Shown here: positions 16,540-24,386 of the stretch, in pieces
Numbering within the stretch: position 1 is the stretch's first letter
Layout: each line of letters starts with the position of its first letter
DNA from: VRUE01 sp963697805
GTDB lineage: Bacteria; Actinomycetota; Thermoleophilia; Solirubrobacterales; 70-9
Length of the DNA: 64,000 bases
Direction of reading: 5' to 3'
NCBI GenBank assembly: GCA_963697805.1
Contig: CAVOPB010000002.1
Location: 682,001 to 746,000, forward strand
Translations under genes and position numbers: made by a program
The notes under the pieces: generated by a model
Told to the model about the DNA's origin: nothing
Databases searched by the model: none
What the model saw: only the letters and a program-made list of their open reading frames with translations

Positions 16540-17280
16540 ATGAGGCTCTCTTTCCTGACCGGCCTCGTGCTCCTTGCCGCGCTTGCGCTCGGCTGTGGTG
16601 GGGAAGGTGACGGCAGTGCCGGCAACGGAGGCCTGCCCCATGGATCCGAGAACATCGACCTCAACCCGGCGGACTTCACGGTCGCGATCGACAACCCCTA
16701 CTGGCCGATGTCCCCGGGCACCCGATGGGTCTACCGGGAGACGGAAGGAGCCGGTGAGGTGAAGCGCGTCGTCGTCACCGTCACCGACCGAACCAAGAGG
16801 GTCGCCGACGGAATCGAGGCCCGGGTCGTCCACGACGTCGCTACGACGCGCGGGAGGCCGGTTGAGGTGACCGACGACTGGTACGCCCAGGACTCCGCCG
16901 GCAATCTCTGGTACCTGGGGGAGAAGACCGCCGAGTACGAGAACGGAAAGGTCGCATCCACCGCGGGCTCCTGGCAGGCGGGCGTCGACGGTGCCCAGCC
17001 GGGCGTAATCATGCCCGCCCGGCCGCAGATCGGGCAGGCCTACCGGCAGGAGTACTACGCCGGCGAAGCGGAAGACAGCGCGAAGGTCCTCAGCACCGAC
17101 GAGCAGGTTCAGGTCCCGCTCGGCCATTTGGGCGACGCGATCCTGACCAAAGAGGTGACACCGCTCGAGCCGAGGGTCGTCGAGTACAAGCTCTACGGGC
17201 CGAACGTCGGCCCGGCGCTCGCTCTCGACGTCTCGGGCGAATTCGACCGCGAGGAACTGATCTCAGTCACTCACCGATAG
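16540..17280 (+). CDS. Putative lipoprotein of unknown function
   Basis: A 246-residue predicted lipoprotein. The N-terminus MRLSFLTGLVLLAALALGC ends in a lipobox (ALGC), so the mature protein should start at Cys19 on the outer face of the membrane. The mature part is beta-rich: FTVAIDNPYWPMSPGTRWVY, VVVTVTDRTKRVADGIEARV, DDWYAQDSAGNLWYLGEKT, and a C-terminal EYKLYGPNVGPALALDV. The NPYWPMSPGTRWVYRE motif recurs in actinobacterial lipoproteins of unknown role. An ATG at 16501 would add 13 residues but lacks a better start signal. It stands alone between the antiporter (divergent) and the SRP RNA, which begins 10 nt after its stop. Confidence 0.8.
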   Translation: MRLSFLTGLVLLAALALGCGGEGDGSAGNGGLPHGSENIDLNPADFTVAIDNPYWPMSPGTRWVYRETEGAGEVKRVVVTVTDRTKRVADGIEARVVHDVATTRGRPVEVTDDWYAQDSAGNLWYLGEKTAEYENGKVASTAGSWQAGVDGAQPGVIMPARPQIGQAYRQEYYAGEAEDSAKVLSTDEQVQVPLGHLGDAILTKEVTPLEPRVVEYKLYGPNVGPALALDVSGEFDREELISVTHR

Positions 17281-17290
17281 GATGGGCAAC

Positions 17291-17563
17291 GGACCGTGCT
17301 AGGCGGGGAATCAGCGGTGCCCTGTAACCCGCAATCCGCTCTAGCGGGGCCGAATCCCGTTCCGAGGGGCTGGCCGTCGGGGTCAGTGCGCCGGGGGCGG
17401 CGTTGACGGCCGGGTCCTGCGCGACGTGGGCACGTGAATCAGGTCAGGTCCGGAAGGAAGCAGCCTTAAGCGGATGCCGCGGGTGCCGCAGGAAAGCCCG
17501 GCTCGAGCCAAACCAGGTGGACACGCCCGGTGACTTCGTCTCGAAGGGCGGGGCGCACGGTCC
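17291..17563 (+). ncRNA. ffs: Large bacterial SRP RNA (scRNA, Alu-domain type)
   Basis: The RNA of the signal recognition particle. The universal S-domain hairpin GGTCAGGTCCGGAAGGAAGC starts at 17442, with the tetraloop and the asymmetric loop that bind Ffh. Upstream, 17291-17350 closely matches the Alu-domain 5' part of Bacillus scRNA: GTGCTAG, GGTGCCCTGTAACC, GCAATCCGCTCTAGC, GGGCCGAATCCC. The ends pair: GGACCGTGC (17291-17299) with GCACGGTCC (17555-17563), giving 273 nt, against 271 in B. subtilis. GGGTCCTGCGC and GTGCCGCAGG also match the central helix. This is a long, Alu-containing SRP RNA rather than the 4.5S form. It ends 3 nt before the convergent permease gene. Confidence 0.93.
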
Positions 17564-17566
17564 ATT

Positions 17567-18361
17567 TCATTCGATCAGTCGCGCCTCCATGCGGTTGATC
17601 GCGATCCGCCACATCACGAGGGCGAATGCGACCAGCGACGCGAACCGGATCAGGTCGACCGCGTCGTAGCCGAAGGCGCTGCCACGGACGAGTTCGACGA
17701 GCTGGTGGAGCGGGTTGAGCTGGGCGACGATCTGGACGCCCTCCGGCAGTTCGTCGATCGGGAAGAAGGCGCCGGAGACGAGGAAGAGCGGGGTGACGAA
17801 CAGCGCCGTCACGTAGTTGAACTGGTCGATCTTGGCGACGATCGCCGCCGTCGCGACCCCGAAGCCGGCGAAGCCGAGCGCGGTGACGAGGCAGAAAAGC
17901 GGAACCAGCAGCATCCCGGGAGCGGGGTCGAGCCCGAACACCATCGTCACCAGCAGCGGGAAGCACCCGTAGATGCCAGATCGGAGGCCGATCCAGAGCA
18001 TCTCGGCGCTGACGAGCTCTTCGACGTCGACCGGGGCGGCGAGGATCGCTTCGTAGGTGTTCTGGAAGCGGTGCTTGACGAAGGTGCCGAACATCGCCGG
18101 CAGGGCGCTGGAGAAGATCACCGCGGTGGCGACCATCCCGGTGCCGACGAACTGGACGTAGGGGATGCCGTTGACTTCGTCGACGAGCGTCGCCGAGAGG
18201 CCGAGGCCGAAGGCGAGCAGGTAGACGAGCGGTTCGAGCAGGCTGGAGAAGGTGGTCCCCTTCCAGTAGGTCCGGAAGTTGGCGGCCTCGCGGCTCATCA
18301 CGCCGCTGATCGCCGCCGGTTCGAGTCGCCGCATCCCCACCGGTGCTCGCTCTGCGCTCAT
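17567..18361 (-). CDS. ABC-2 type transporter permease
   Basis: A 264-residue membrane protein with six predicted transmembrane helices, the size and pattern of NodJ/DrrB-like ABC-2 permeases. Typical features are the amphipathic N-terminal FRTYWKGTTFSSLLEPLVYLL, the glycine-rich FVGTGMVATAVIFSSALP, the conserved PLFLVSGAFFPIDELPEG between the last helices, and LNPLHQLVELVRG. It is translationally coupled to the ATPase gene (stop and start overlap at 18358-18361), so the pair forms one exporter. The substrate is unknown; drug, lipid or polysaccharide export are the known options for the family. Confidence 0.9.
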   Translation of the reverse strand: MSAERAPVGMRRLEPAAISGVMSREAANFRTYWKGTTFSSLLEPLVYLLAFGLGLSATLVDEVNGIPYVQFVGTGMVATAVIFSSALPAMFGTFVKHRFQNTYEAILAAPVDVEELVSAEMLWIGLRSGIYGCFPLLVTMVFGLDPAPGMLLVPLFCLVTALGFAGFGVATAAIVAKIDQFNYVTALFVTPLFLVSGAFFPIDELPEGVQIVAQLNPLHQLVELVRGSAFGYDAVDLIRFASLVAFALVMWRIAINRMEARLIE

Positions 18362-19248
18362 TCCGCCTCCTCCCCGGTGAGCAAGACGAAGACGTCCTCC
18401 AGCGTGGCGGCGCGGCGGACGGCATCGTCGGGAACCACGCCGTTTGTGGCGTTCTCGGAGCCGACGATCGCGATTGCCGGGCCCGCGGGCCGCACCCTCA
18501 GCCCGACCGCCTCCGCTCTGGACCGCGCCTCGGCGAGCCGCTCGGGCGGGGCGTAGATTTCGGCCGTCTCGCGGCCGGCGTGCTCGGCGATCAGCTCGGC
18601 CGGCCGGCCGCGGCTGATGATCTTCCCGTGCGCCATTACCGCGACCTCGTCGGCGAGGCGCTCGGCCTCCTCGATGTAGTGGGTTGACATCAGGATCGTC
18701 GTCCCCTGTGAGCGCAGGTTGTCGATCAGGGTCCAGAGCTCGGTCCTGATCTGGGGGTCGAGCCCGACGGTCGGCTCGTCGAGGAGGAGGAGCCTGGGGT
18801 CGTGGACCAGGCCCCTGGCCAGCAGCAGCCGGCGGCGCATCCCGCCCGAGAGCTCGTCGACGGCGTCGCGGCGGCGGGCGCCGAGCCGGGCCAGCTCAAG
18901 GGCGCTCTCGACCGCGGCGCCGACGTCTGGAACCCGGTAGAGCCGGGCGAACACGGCGAGGTTGTCCTCGACGGTGACGTCGACGTCGAGGTTGTCGAGC
19001 TGGGGGACGACGCCCATTTCGGCGCGCGCGACCTTCGCCTCGGCCGGAAGCTCGTGCCCGAGGACCCGGAGGACGCCGGAGTCGGGCAGCGCCTGGCCGG
19101 TCAGCAGCCGCATCGTCGTCGACTTGCCGGCGCCGTTCGGGCCGAGCAGGCCGAGGCAGATCCCCTCGGGGACCTCGAGGTCGAGGCCGTCGACCGCGGT
19201 TATCGGCCCGAACCTCTTGACAACGCCACGGAGCTCTATCGCCGACAT
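18358..19248 (-). CDS. ABC-2 exporter ATP-binding protein
   Basis: A 296-residue ATPase of the DrrA/NodI type, partner of the permease at 17567. Walker A is GPNGAGKST (about 36-44), the signature is LSGGMRRRL, and Walker B is RLLLLDEPTVGLDPQ. The D-loop/H-loop region includes ILMSTHYIEEAERL with the switch His. A C-terminal extension of about 80 residues (RAEAVGLRVRPAGPAIAIVG) is normal for this subfamily. ATG 19248 lies 32 nt downstream, in minus-strand reading order, of the small membrane-protein gene at 19281-19850, so all three may share a transcript. Confidence 0.93.
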   Translation of the reverse strand: MSAIELRGVVKRFGPITAVDGLDLEVPEGICLGLLGPNGAGKSTTMRLLTGQALPDSGVLRVLGHELPAEAKVARAEMGVVPQLDNLDVDVTVEDNLAVFARLYRVPDVGAAVESALELARLGARRRDAVDELSGGMRRRLLLARGLVHDPRLLLLDEPTVGLDPQIRTELWTLIDNLRSQGTTILMSTHYIEEAERLADEVAVMAHGKIISRGRPAELIAEHAGRETAEIYAPPERLAEARSRAEAVGLRVRPAGPAIAIVGSENATNGVVPDDAVRRAATLEDVFVLLTGEEAE

Positions 19249-19280
19249 CGACCTGATGCTGTCAGGTCAGGCGCCTTGGC

Positions 19281-19850
19281 TCAGGCCGCAGCAAGGCGCT
19301 CGGCGAGCCAGAGATCGCAGAGCCAGTCGGACTGCTCCCCACCCTGGCGCGTCACGACGATCCCCTCGGGGCCGCCCTCGACCTCGACCTTCTTCCAGCG
19401 CGTCGAGTCCGGGAGCGTCTTCATTACCGCGTCCAAGTCGGGCGGGGCAGCGGCGGCGATGCGGACCTCGCTGGCGCCGGTTCTTTCCTTGCCGCCGATC
19501 TCCACCGTCACCTGGCGGCCGTGCCGCTCCCCCTTCAGGACCAGCGCCCCGCGGATCTTCGGCCCCATCCGCGGCGTCACCGGGTCCCTCATCTCGATGT
19601 TCACGGTCGGCCGCTCGGTGACCTCGAGCCAGAGCGGGGCCATCGCCTGGCCGACACGCTCGTACCCCTGGTCGAGCTCGCCGCCGGGCCCCAGCGCCCG
19701 CCAGCTCCCGTAGAGGGCGACGAGGATGATCAGGGGCCCGCCGATCAGTAGCGGCACGAAGCTTTCGAGCAGGTACATCGCCGGGACGGTGAGGAAGATC
19801 AGCACCACGACCACGATGCCGAGGTTGATGATGTGGCGGCCGGCGGCCAA
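19281..19850 (-). CDS. Small membrane protein of unknown function
   Basis: About 189 residues. Two hydrophobic segments lie at the N-terminus (INLGIVVVVLIFLTVPAMYLL and FVPLLIGGPLIILVALYG). A cytoplasmic domain of about 120 residues follows with VTERPTVNIEMRDPVTPRMG, GRQVTVEIGGKERTG and a basic/acidic alternation typical of a small beta domain. I do not recognise the family. The start is uncertain: TTG 19850 is the first plausible in-frame codon before the first helix, but it has no Shine-Dalgarno. The frame stays open much further upstream, into the divergent budA-like gene. It precedes the ABC exporter genes on the same strand. Confidence 0.6.
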   Translation of the reverse strand: MAAGRHIINLGIVVVVLIFLTVPAMYLLESFVPLLIGGPLIILVALYGSWRALGPGGELDQGYERVGQAMAPLWLEVTERPTVNIEMRDPVTPRMGPKIRGALVLKGERHGRQVTVEIGGKERTGASEVRIAAAAPPDLDAVMKTLPDSTRWKKVEVEGGPEGIVVTRQGGEQSDWLCDLWLAERLAAA

Positions 19851-19913
19851 AGCGCGCTGCGGGCATGGATTGCGTCCCGCGCGCAGGCTACACGCCGTGG
19901 AAGACTGGCCGCC

Positions 19914-20693
19914 GTGCTCGACGAGCGATGGATCAGGGCCCTGCACGTGGAGGCGATGCGGGAGGAGGAACTCCATGAAGAGCGCGAGCCCCACGTCCTG
20001 TTTCAGGCCTCGACGATCGCCGCCCTGCTCGACGGGGCCTACGACGGCGACCTCACCTTTGCCGAGCTGGCCGAGCACGGCGACCTCGGGCTGGGGACGC
20101 TGAACGGGCTCGACGGCGAGATGATCGCCCTCGACGGCGGCTTCTACCGTGCCGCGGTCGACGGGGCGGTGGACATGGTGGCGCCGAGCGAAAGGACCCC
20201 GTTCGCGGTCGTCACCAGGTTCATGCCGACGGTCGAGGCGACGATCGGCGGGCCGCTCGCTCACGAGGTCCTGCTCGCCACCCTCGACGGGCTGATTCCC
20301 GACGGCCCGTCATCCTGCGCGATCAGGCTCGATGGCCGCTTCGAGTCGGTCCGGGCGCGATCGGTGCCCCGCCAGCACCCGCCCTACCGGCCGCTGACCG
20401 AGGTCGTCGCCGAACAGAACGTCTTCGAGCTCGGCGAGGTCGAGGGGACGATGCTCGGGTTCCGCTTCCCCAGCTACGCCGAGGGGATCGAGGTGGGCGG
20501 TTACCACCTCCACTTCATCGATGCCGAGCGGCGCCGCGGCGGTCACGTCCTCGACTCGCGGATCGGTGAGGTGAGGGTCGGGCTCGACCCCTCGGACGAT
20601 CTCCACATCGAGCTGCCGCCCGCCGTCGATCTCACCGACCCCGACCTCGCGGCCGCAACCCACGCCGCGGTCGAGCGGGTCGAGGGGGGCTAG
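19914..20693 (+). CDS. budA: Alpha-acetolactate decarboxylase
   Basis: Converts (S)-2-acetolactate to (R)-acetoin with loss of CO2, a sink for excess pyruvate and an acid-avoidance step. The family signature is clear: LFQASTIAALLDGAYDG near residue 22, LAEHGDLGLGTLNGLDGEM, MVAPSERTPFAVVTRF. The zinc ligands are retained as two His in GGYHLHFID and one in GGHVLD. Length from GTG 19914 is 259 residues, normal for AlsD/BudA. No acetolactate synthase or butanediol dehydrogenase gene is in the window, so it is an orphan here. It converges with the GH114-like gene 1 nt away. Confidence 0.9.
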   Translation: MLDERWIRALHVEAMREEELHEEREPHVLFQASTIAALLDGAYDGDLTFAELAEHGDLGLGTLNGLDGEMIALDGGFYRAAVDGAVDMVAPSERTPFAVVTRFMPTVEATIGGPLAHEVLLATLDGLIPDGPSSCAIRLDGRFESVRARSVPRQHPPYRPLTEVVAEQNVFELGEVEGTMLGFRFPSYAEGIEVGGYHLHFIDAERRRGGHVLDSRIGEVRVGLDPSDDLHIELPPAVDLTDPDLAAATHAAVERVEGG

Positions 20694-20694
20694 C

Positions 20695-21489
20695 TCAGCA
20701 GGGTCGCCAGGGCTCGGCGAAGAGGTCGTATCCCTTCCCGATCGTGCTGAACCGCAGCCTCCTCGCCTGCGGGCAAAAGCTCGAAGGCGACCCCTCATAC
20801 TCGGCCGAGAAGACCGCCTTGCCGGCCTCGACGAACGGGCTGTACTTCTCGCACTCGTCATAGGCGAAGCACTCCTCGACCACGGCGAAGTCGAACCTTG
20901 CCACGAGCGCCCGCACCTGATCCGGGTCGTTCTTCAGCGCCACCGACATCCCGCGCCGGTGGACCCCGCGTGCGACCCAGCGGTTGAATCGGAGCTGATC
21001 GCCGCCGCTGAGCGGAAAGCCCGTCGGGTTTTCGTAGCCGGCGAGGTTGTCGGCCTCGACCGCGTCGAAGCCCCTGTCCCTGCAGATATCGAACCGCCTG
21101 CGGAGGATCGGCGCGAGGATGTCGATCCGCCTGATGTCGAGCCAGCGCTCGTCCGGGTAACCGGAGTACCTGCTGCCGAGGACCGCGCTGGGGTAGCTGC
21201 CGGAATCGGGGCGGTAGGACTCCCAGGCGCCGACGTCGAGATAGCAGATCACCCTGCGGCCCATCCGGTGGAGCTTGGCGACGGTGCCGCGTGGGGTTTC
21301 GAATCCGTCGACCTCGTAGACACCGGCCCTGACCGAGGTGTCGATCCTGCCCTGCAGCTGCCATTGCCAGGGCGCTGTGGTCGGCCGGGGCTGCCAGCGC
21401 CCGGCGCTCGCGGGCGCGGCGCCGAGGAGGGCCGCTCCGAGAACGATCGCGGCCACCAAAGGGAGGCATGTGCCGCGGGAGCCCTTCAT
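20695..21489 (-). CDS. Secreted GH114-like (endo-alpha-1,4-polygalactosaminidase family) protein
   Basis: A 264-residue exported protein: signal peptide (CLPLVAAIVLGAALLGAAPASA) and a TIM-barrel of the GH114/TM1410 type. Recognisable strands are WQWQLQGRIDTSVRAGVYEVD, VICYLDVGAWESYRPDSG (acidic active-site residues), GYPDERWLDIRR, GFDAVEADNLAGYENPTGF and MSVALKNDPDQ. Paired Cys near the C-terminus (CFAYDEC, CPQ, PC) may form disulfides. The family cleaves galactosaminoglycan-type exopolysaccharide in fungi and bacteria; the substrate here is not known. The adjoining membrane glycosyltransferase-like gene on the same strand, 1 nt away, suggests a polysaccharide context. Confidence 0.85.
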   Translation of the reverse strand: MKGSRGTCLPLVAAIVLGAALLGAAPASAGRWQPRPTTAPWQWQLQGRIDTSVRAGVYEVDGFETPRGTVAKLHRMGRRVICYLDVGAWESYRPDSGSYPSAVLGSRYSGYPDERWLDIRRIDILAPILRRRFDICRDRGFDAVEADNLAGYENPTGFPLSGGDQLRFNRWVARGVHRRGMSVALKNDPDQVRALVARFDFAVVEECFAYDECEKYSPFVEAGKAVFSAEYEGSPSSFCPQARRLRFSTIGKGYDLFAEPWRPC

Positions 21490-21490
21490 C

Positions 21491-23041
21491 TCAACAGCGA
21501 CGGTAGAGGATCCAGGAATCGTTGCGCGCGACCTCGCGGAAGCCGGGCGGGACCGTCGAGGTGAACCGCGATGGGTCCTTCGGGTCGAGGATGAAGTTGT
21601 GGATCACCTTCTGCGACGCGGGTTTGAGGAAATAGCCGTGACGGGGCTGGCGCTGCTCGGATGAGCTGACGATCGAGCTCGGCCGGACCTCGAGGTCGAA
21701 GGCGAGCCGCGGCACCGCGCGGTGGTTGGGGACCGAGATCGGCAGGCAGAGGGGCTCGAACGCGCCGGAGTCGGCGAGGTCGTTGAGGTCGGACTCGATC
21801 TCGCTCTGGTTGGTGAGGTCGGTGTCGACCTGGTGCAGGAGGTCGTATTGGCTCCTTGCAGGGTTGTTCGGCGCCCAGGCCACGAACATCAGCGCGACGA
21901 GCGCCGCAAATGCCTGCCACGGGCGGCGCCAACGGTGCCCGGGCTCGAGCAGGCGCCAGCCGAGCAGGCCGAGCGCCGCGAACACGGCCAGCACCGCGGC
22001 GGCGAGCATCGTGTAGCGGGGGAGGATCGCGAGGCCGGAGATGGCGAGGATCGCGAAGGCGCCGAGCGCGAGGGCCGCGGCGGCGACGCCGATCTCGGAG
22101 CGGCGGCGCAGGAAGGCGAGGCCGAGCACGATCCCGCCGGCGGCGCCGACCATCCCCGGCCACTGCAGCACCTCGCCGAGCCGGCGCGGGCCGTATAGGA
22201 CCAGGTCGACGAGCCCGGTCTGGCGTTCGAGGGTTTCGACCGTGTCCTTGGTCCCGGTGAACGAGTAGGTCGGGCTCCCCGCCGTGGTCCAATCGAATAC
22301 CGCCCATCCGATCGGCGCGGCGAGTGCAAGGACAACCAGAACGGCGAGGGTGCCCCTCGTCCGGACAAACGCCGGCCTAATCAGGCCGGCGTTTTGAGTA
22401 TCCGCCCGTTCGAGGGGCACCCCCGCCGCCTCGGACTCCCGGCGTCGGCGCGGTGCCCTGAGGCGGGAGAAAAGCTCCTCGAAGTCCAAGGCGAGATATG
22501 CCAGATACGCGAGGGAGAAGAGCCAGGCCTCGGGGCGGAGGAGGCCGGCGAGGGCGAGGAGGGTAAGGACGGGCCAGCCGGCCCGCGGGCGGCGGGTCTC
22601 GATCACCAGCGCGCCGAGGACGAGCGCGATGTAGGGGATGTCGACGTAGGCCCGGAGCCCGTTCGAGAGGTACGGCGCGCGGGTGAGGATGATCGCCGCC
22701 GCGACGGCGCCGATCGCGCGGTCGAACCAGAGCGAGCCGAGGCGGTAGACGAGGTAGCCGACGAGCCCGAGGCTGACGTAGGCGATCACCATCGTCAGGT
22801 CGATCGCCCCGTCGCCGAGCGGGGACGCGACGAGCCCGAAGAGCTCGGCCAGTGGGTGCGGCGTCGGCGGCAGGGCGGCGCCGGTGTCGGGGCTCATCCC
22901 TTCGGCCATTTCCCGGCCCCAGAGCAGGGCGTAGATCGTGTCGTAGTTGGGAAACCCGAGCGGGAAGAGCAACAGGAGCAGCGCCGCGACGGCGGCGACC
23001 CAGGCGGCCGGCGTCAGCCAGTTGCGGGCCCAGGATGGCAC
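21491..23041 (-). CDS. GT-C-like multi-spanning membrane glycosyltransferase, probable
   Basis: A 516-residue integral membrane protein with about 10-11 hydrophobic helices and a C-terminal extracytoplasmic domain of about 120 residues. This matches the layout of GT39/GT83 polyprenyl-phosphate-sugar transferases. An acidic residue lies in the first large loop (FPNYDTIYALLWGREMAEG), and the loop RAPYLSNGLRAYVDIPY between helices fits the fold. I cannot name the donor or acceptor. Unusually, residues around SEAAGVPLERADTQNAGLIR are encoded by a nested palindrome (22348-22422) that keeps the frame. It probably acts with the GH114-like gene downstream. Confidence 0.75.
   Translation of the reverse strand: MPSWARNWLTPAAWVAAVAALLLLLFPLGFPNYDTIYALLWGREMAEGMSPDTGAALPPTPHPLAELFGLVASPLGDGAIDLTMVIAYVSLGLVGYLVYRLGSLWFDRAIGAVAAAIILTRAPYLSNGLRAYVDIPYIALVLGALVIETRRPRAGWPVLTLLALAGLLRPEAWLFSLAYLAYLALDFEELFSRLRAPRRRRESEAAGVPLERADTQNAGLIRPAFVRTRGTLAVLVVLALAAPIGWAVFDWTTAGSPTYSFTGTKDTVETLERQTGLVDLVLYGPRRLGEVLQWPGMVGAAGGIVLGLAFLRRRSEIGVAAAALALGAFAILAISGLAILPRYTMLAAAVLAVFAALGLLGWRLLEPGHRWRRPWQAFAALVALMFVAWAPNNPARSQYDLLHQVDTDLTNQSEIESDLNDLADSGAFEPLCLPISVPNHRAVPRLAFDLEVRPSSIVSSSEQRQPRHGYFLKPASQKVIHNFILDPKDPSRFTSTVPPGFREVARNDSWILYRRC
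22348..22422. repeat. Nested palindromic element inside a coding region
   Basis: Two perfect 12-bp inverted repeats are nested. The outer arms are GGGTGCCCCTCG (22348-22359) and CGAGGGGCACCC (22411-22422). The inner arms are AAACGCCGGCCT (22367-22378) and AGGCCGGCGTTT (22383-22394) around the loop AATC. The inner hairpin ends in short A and T runs and looks like a bidirectional terminator, yet it sits in the middle of the membrane glycosyltransferase gene. The 75-bp length is a multiple of three, so the frame is kept. It may be an inserted palindromic element. Confidence 0.8.
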
Positions 23042-23065
23042 CGCAGCAACCTACAGGCGCGCAGC

Positions 23066-23071
23066 TACACT
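23066..23071 (+). promoter_or_regulatory. Leaderless -10-like hexamer of dnaX
   Basis: TACACT is followed by 7 nt and GTG 23079. There is no Shine-Dalgarno. It lies in the 37-bp gap to the divergent membrane-protein gene. Confidence 0.4.
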
Positions 23072-23078
23072 GGCCTCA

Positions 23079-24386
23079 GTGGCTTCTGCCGGCGACTCGA
23101 CCTCCCTCTACCGCCGCCATCGCCCCGGCTCCTTCGACGAGGTGGTCGGGCAGCGGCACGTCGTCCGCACCCTTCGCAACGCGGTCGAGCAGGGCAAGGT
23201 CCATCACGCCTACCTCTTCGTCGGCTCGCGCGGGACCGGCAAGACCTCGATGGCGAAGATCCTTGCTCGCTCGCTCAACTGCGAGCGCGGCGGCCCGACC
23301 GTCACCCCCTGCGGCGAATGCGAGTCCTGCGTGACGATCGCCGCCGGCACCTCGATCGACGTGATCGAGATGGATGCCGCCTCGAACCGCTCGGTCGACG
23401 ACATCCGCGACCTCCGCGAGCGCGTCGCCTACGCCCCGGCGGGCGGCCACCACAAGGTCTACATCCTCGACGAGGCGCACATGTTGACCAAGGAGGCCTG
23501 GAACGCCTTCCTCAAGACCCTCGAGGAGCCGCCGCCGAACACGGTCTTCGTCCTCGCCACGACCGAGGCGCACAAGGTGATGCCGACGATCGCCGACCGC
23601 TGCCAGCGCTTCGACTTCCAGCGGCCCTCGCTCGAGCAGATCTCCGAGGTGGTGGAGCGGGTCGCGACCGCCGAGGGGATCGAGATCGAGGAGGGCGCGG
23701 TGGCGATGATCGCCCGCTCCGCCTCGGGGAGCTTCCGTGAGGCGCTCGGGACCCTCGACCAGCTGGTCGCCTTCGGCGGCAACCGGATCGGGCTCGACGA
23801 GGTGCTCGAGCTGCTCGGCGCGGCCGACGCAGAGCTGCTGTTCGGCGCCGTCGACGCGGTCGCGGCCGAGGACCCGCGGGGCGTCCTCGTCGAGGTCGAG
23901 AAGATGGCGCGCTCGGGCCGCGACCCGGCGCAATTCGCCCGCGACCTGCTCGGCCACCTCCGCCACCTGCTCGTCACCCAGACCGTCGGCGAGGTCCCCA
24001 ACACCTTCGTCGTCACCGCCACCGACGCCAACCGCCTCACCGCGCAGTCGGCGGCGGTCGGCGCCGCGACGCTGGTCCGCACGATCGATGAGCTGTCGGC
24101 GGCGCTGACCGCCGTGCGCGAGGGCGACGACGCCCGCATGGCCGTCGAGATCGCACTGCTCAAGGCGGCGCGGCCCGATCTCGATCCGGGGGCGGAGGGG
24201 TTGCTGAGAAGGGTCGAGCGGCTCGAAAAGAGACTGACTTCAAGCCCCGATGGGCCGCGGGTCCTGTCACAGGATGAGGGGGGCTCTGCGGGCGAGGGCG
24301 TCCTCGACCCCCCTCATCCCGCGCCACCCCCGGCGAGCATCGGAGAAGGAGGACGAGTCGATTCCAGCCGCGACGGATCCTCCTGA
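23079..24386 (+). CDS. dnaX: DNA polymerase III subunit gamma/tau, N-terminal ATPase part
   Basis: Clamp-loader motor subunit. From GTG 23079 the protein opens with the conserved YRRHRPGSFDEVVGQ. Walker A GSRGTGKT is at 49-56. The zinc module has Cys68, Cys78, Cys81, Cys84 (CGECESC). Walker B/DEAH is ILDEAHML near 129-136. Sensor 1 TEAHKVMPTIADRCQRFDF and domain III follow. After about residue 390 the frame runs into a Ser/Pro/Gly-rich tail and stops at 24386 (435 residues). The rest of the tau protein is encoded in the +1 frame from 24238 to 24825. The short product alone would be gamma-like. A 12-bp-stem hairpin lies in the region where the frames overlap. Confidence 0.93.
   Translation: MASAGDSTSLYRRHRPGSFDEVVGQRHVVRTLRNAVEQGKVHHAYLFVGSRGTGKTSMAKILARSLNCERGGPTVTPCGECESCVTIAAGTSIDVIEMDAASNRSVDDIRDLRERVAYAPAGGHHKVYILDEAHMLTKEAWNAFLKTLEEPPPNTVFVLATTEAHKVMPTIADRCQRFDFQRPSLEQISEVVERVATAEGIEIEEGAVAMIARSASGSFREALGTLDQLVAFGGNRIGLDEVLELLGAADAELLFGAVDAVAAEDPRGVLVEVEKMARSGRDPAQFARDLLGHLRHLLVTQTVGEVPNTFVVTATDANRLTAQSAAVGAATLVRTIDELSAALTAVREGDDARMAVEIALLKAARPDLDPGAEGLLRRVERLEKRLTSSPDGPRVLSQDEGGSAGEGVLDPPHPAPPPASIGEGGRVDSSRDGSS

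Noticed and set aside
19267..19866. ATG 19866 (minus) as start of the small membrane protein
   Set aside because: This ATG is in a different frame whose product lacks the two hydrophobic helices and is Arg/Gly-rich throughout.
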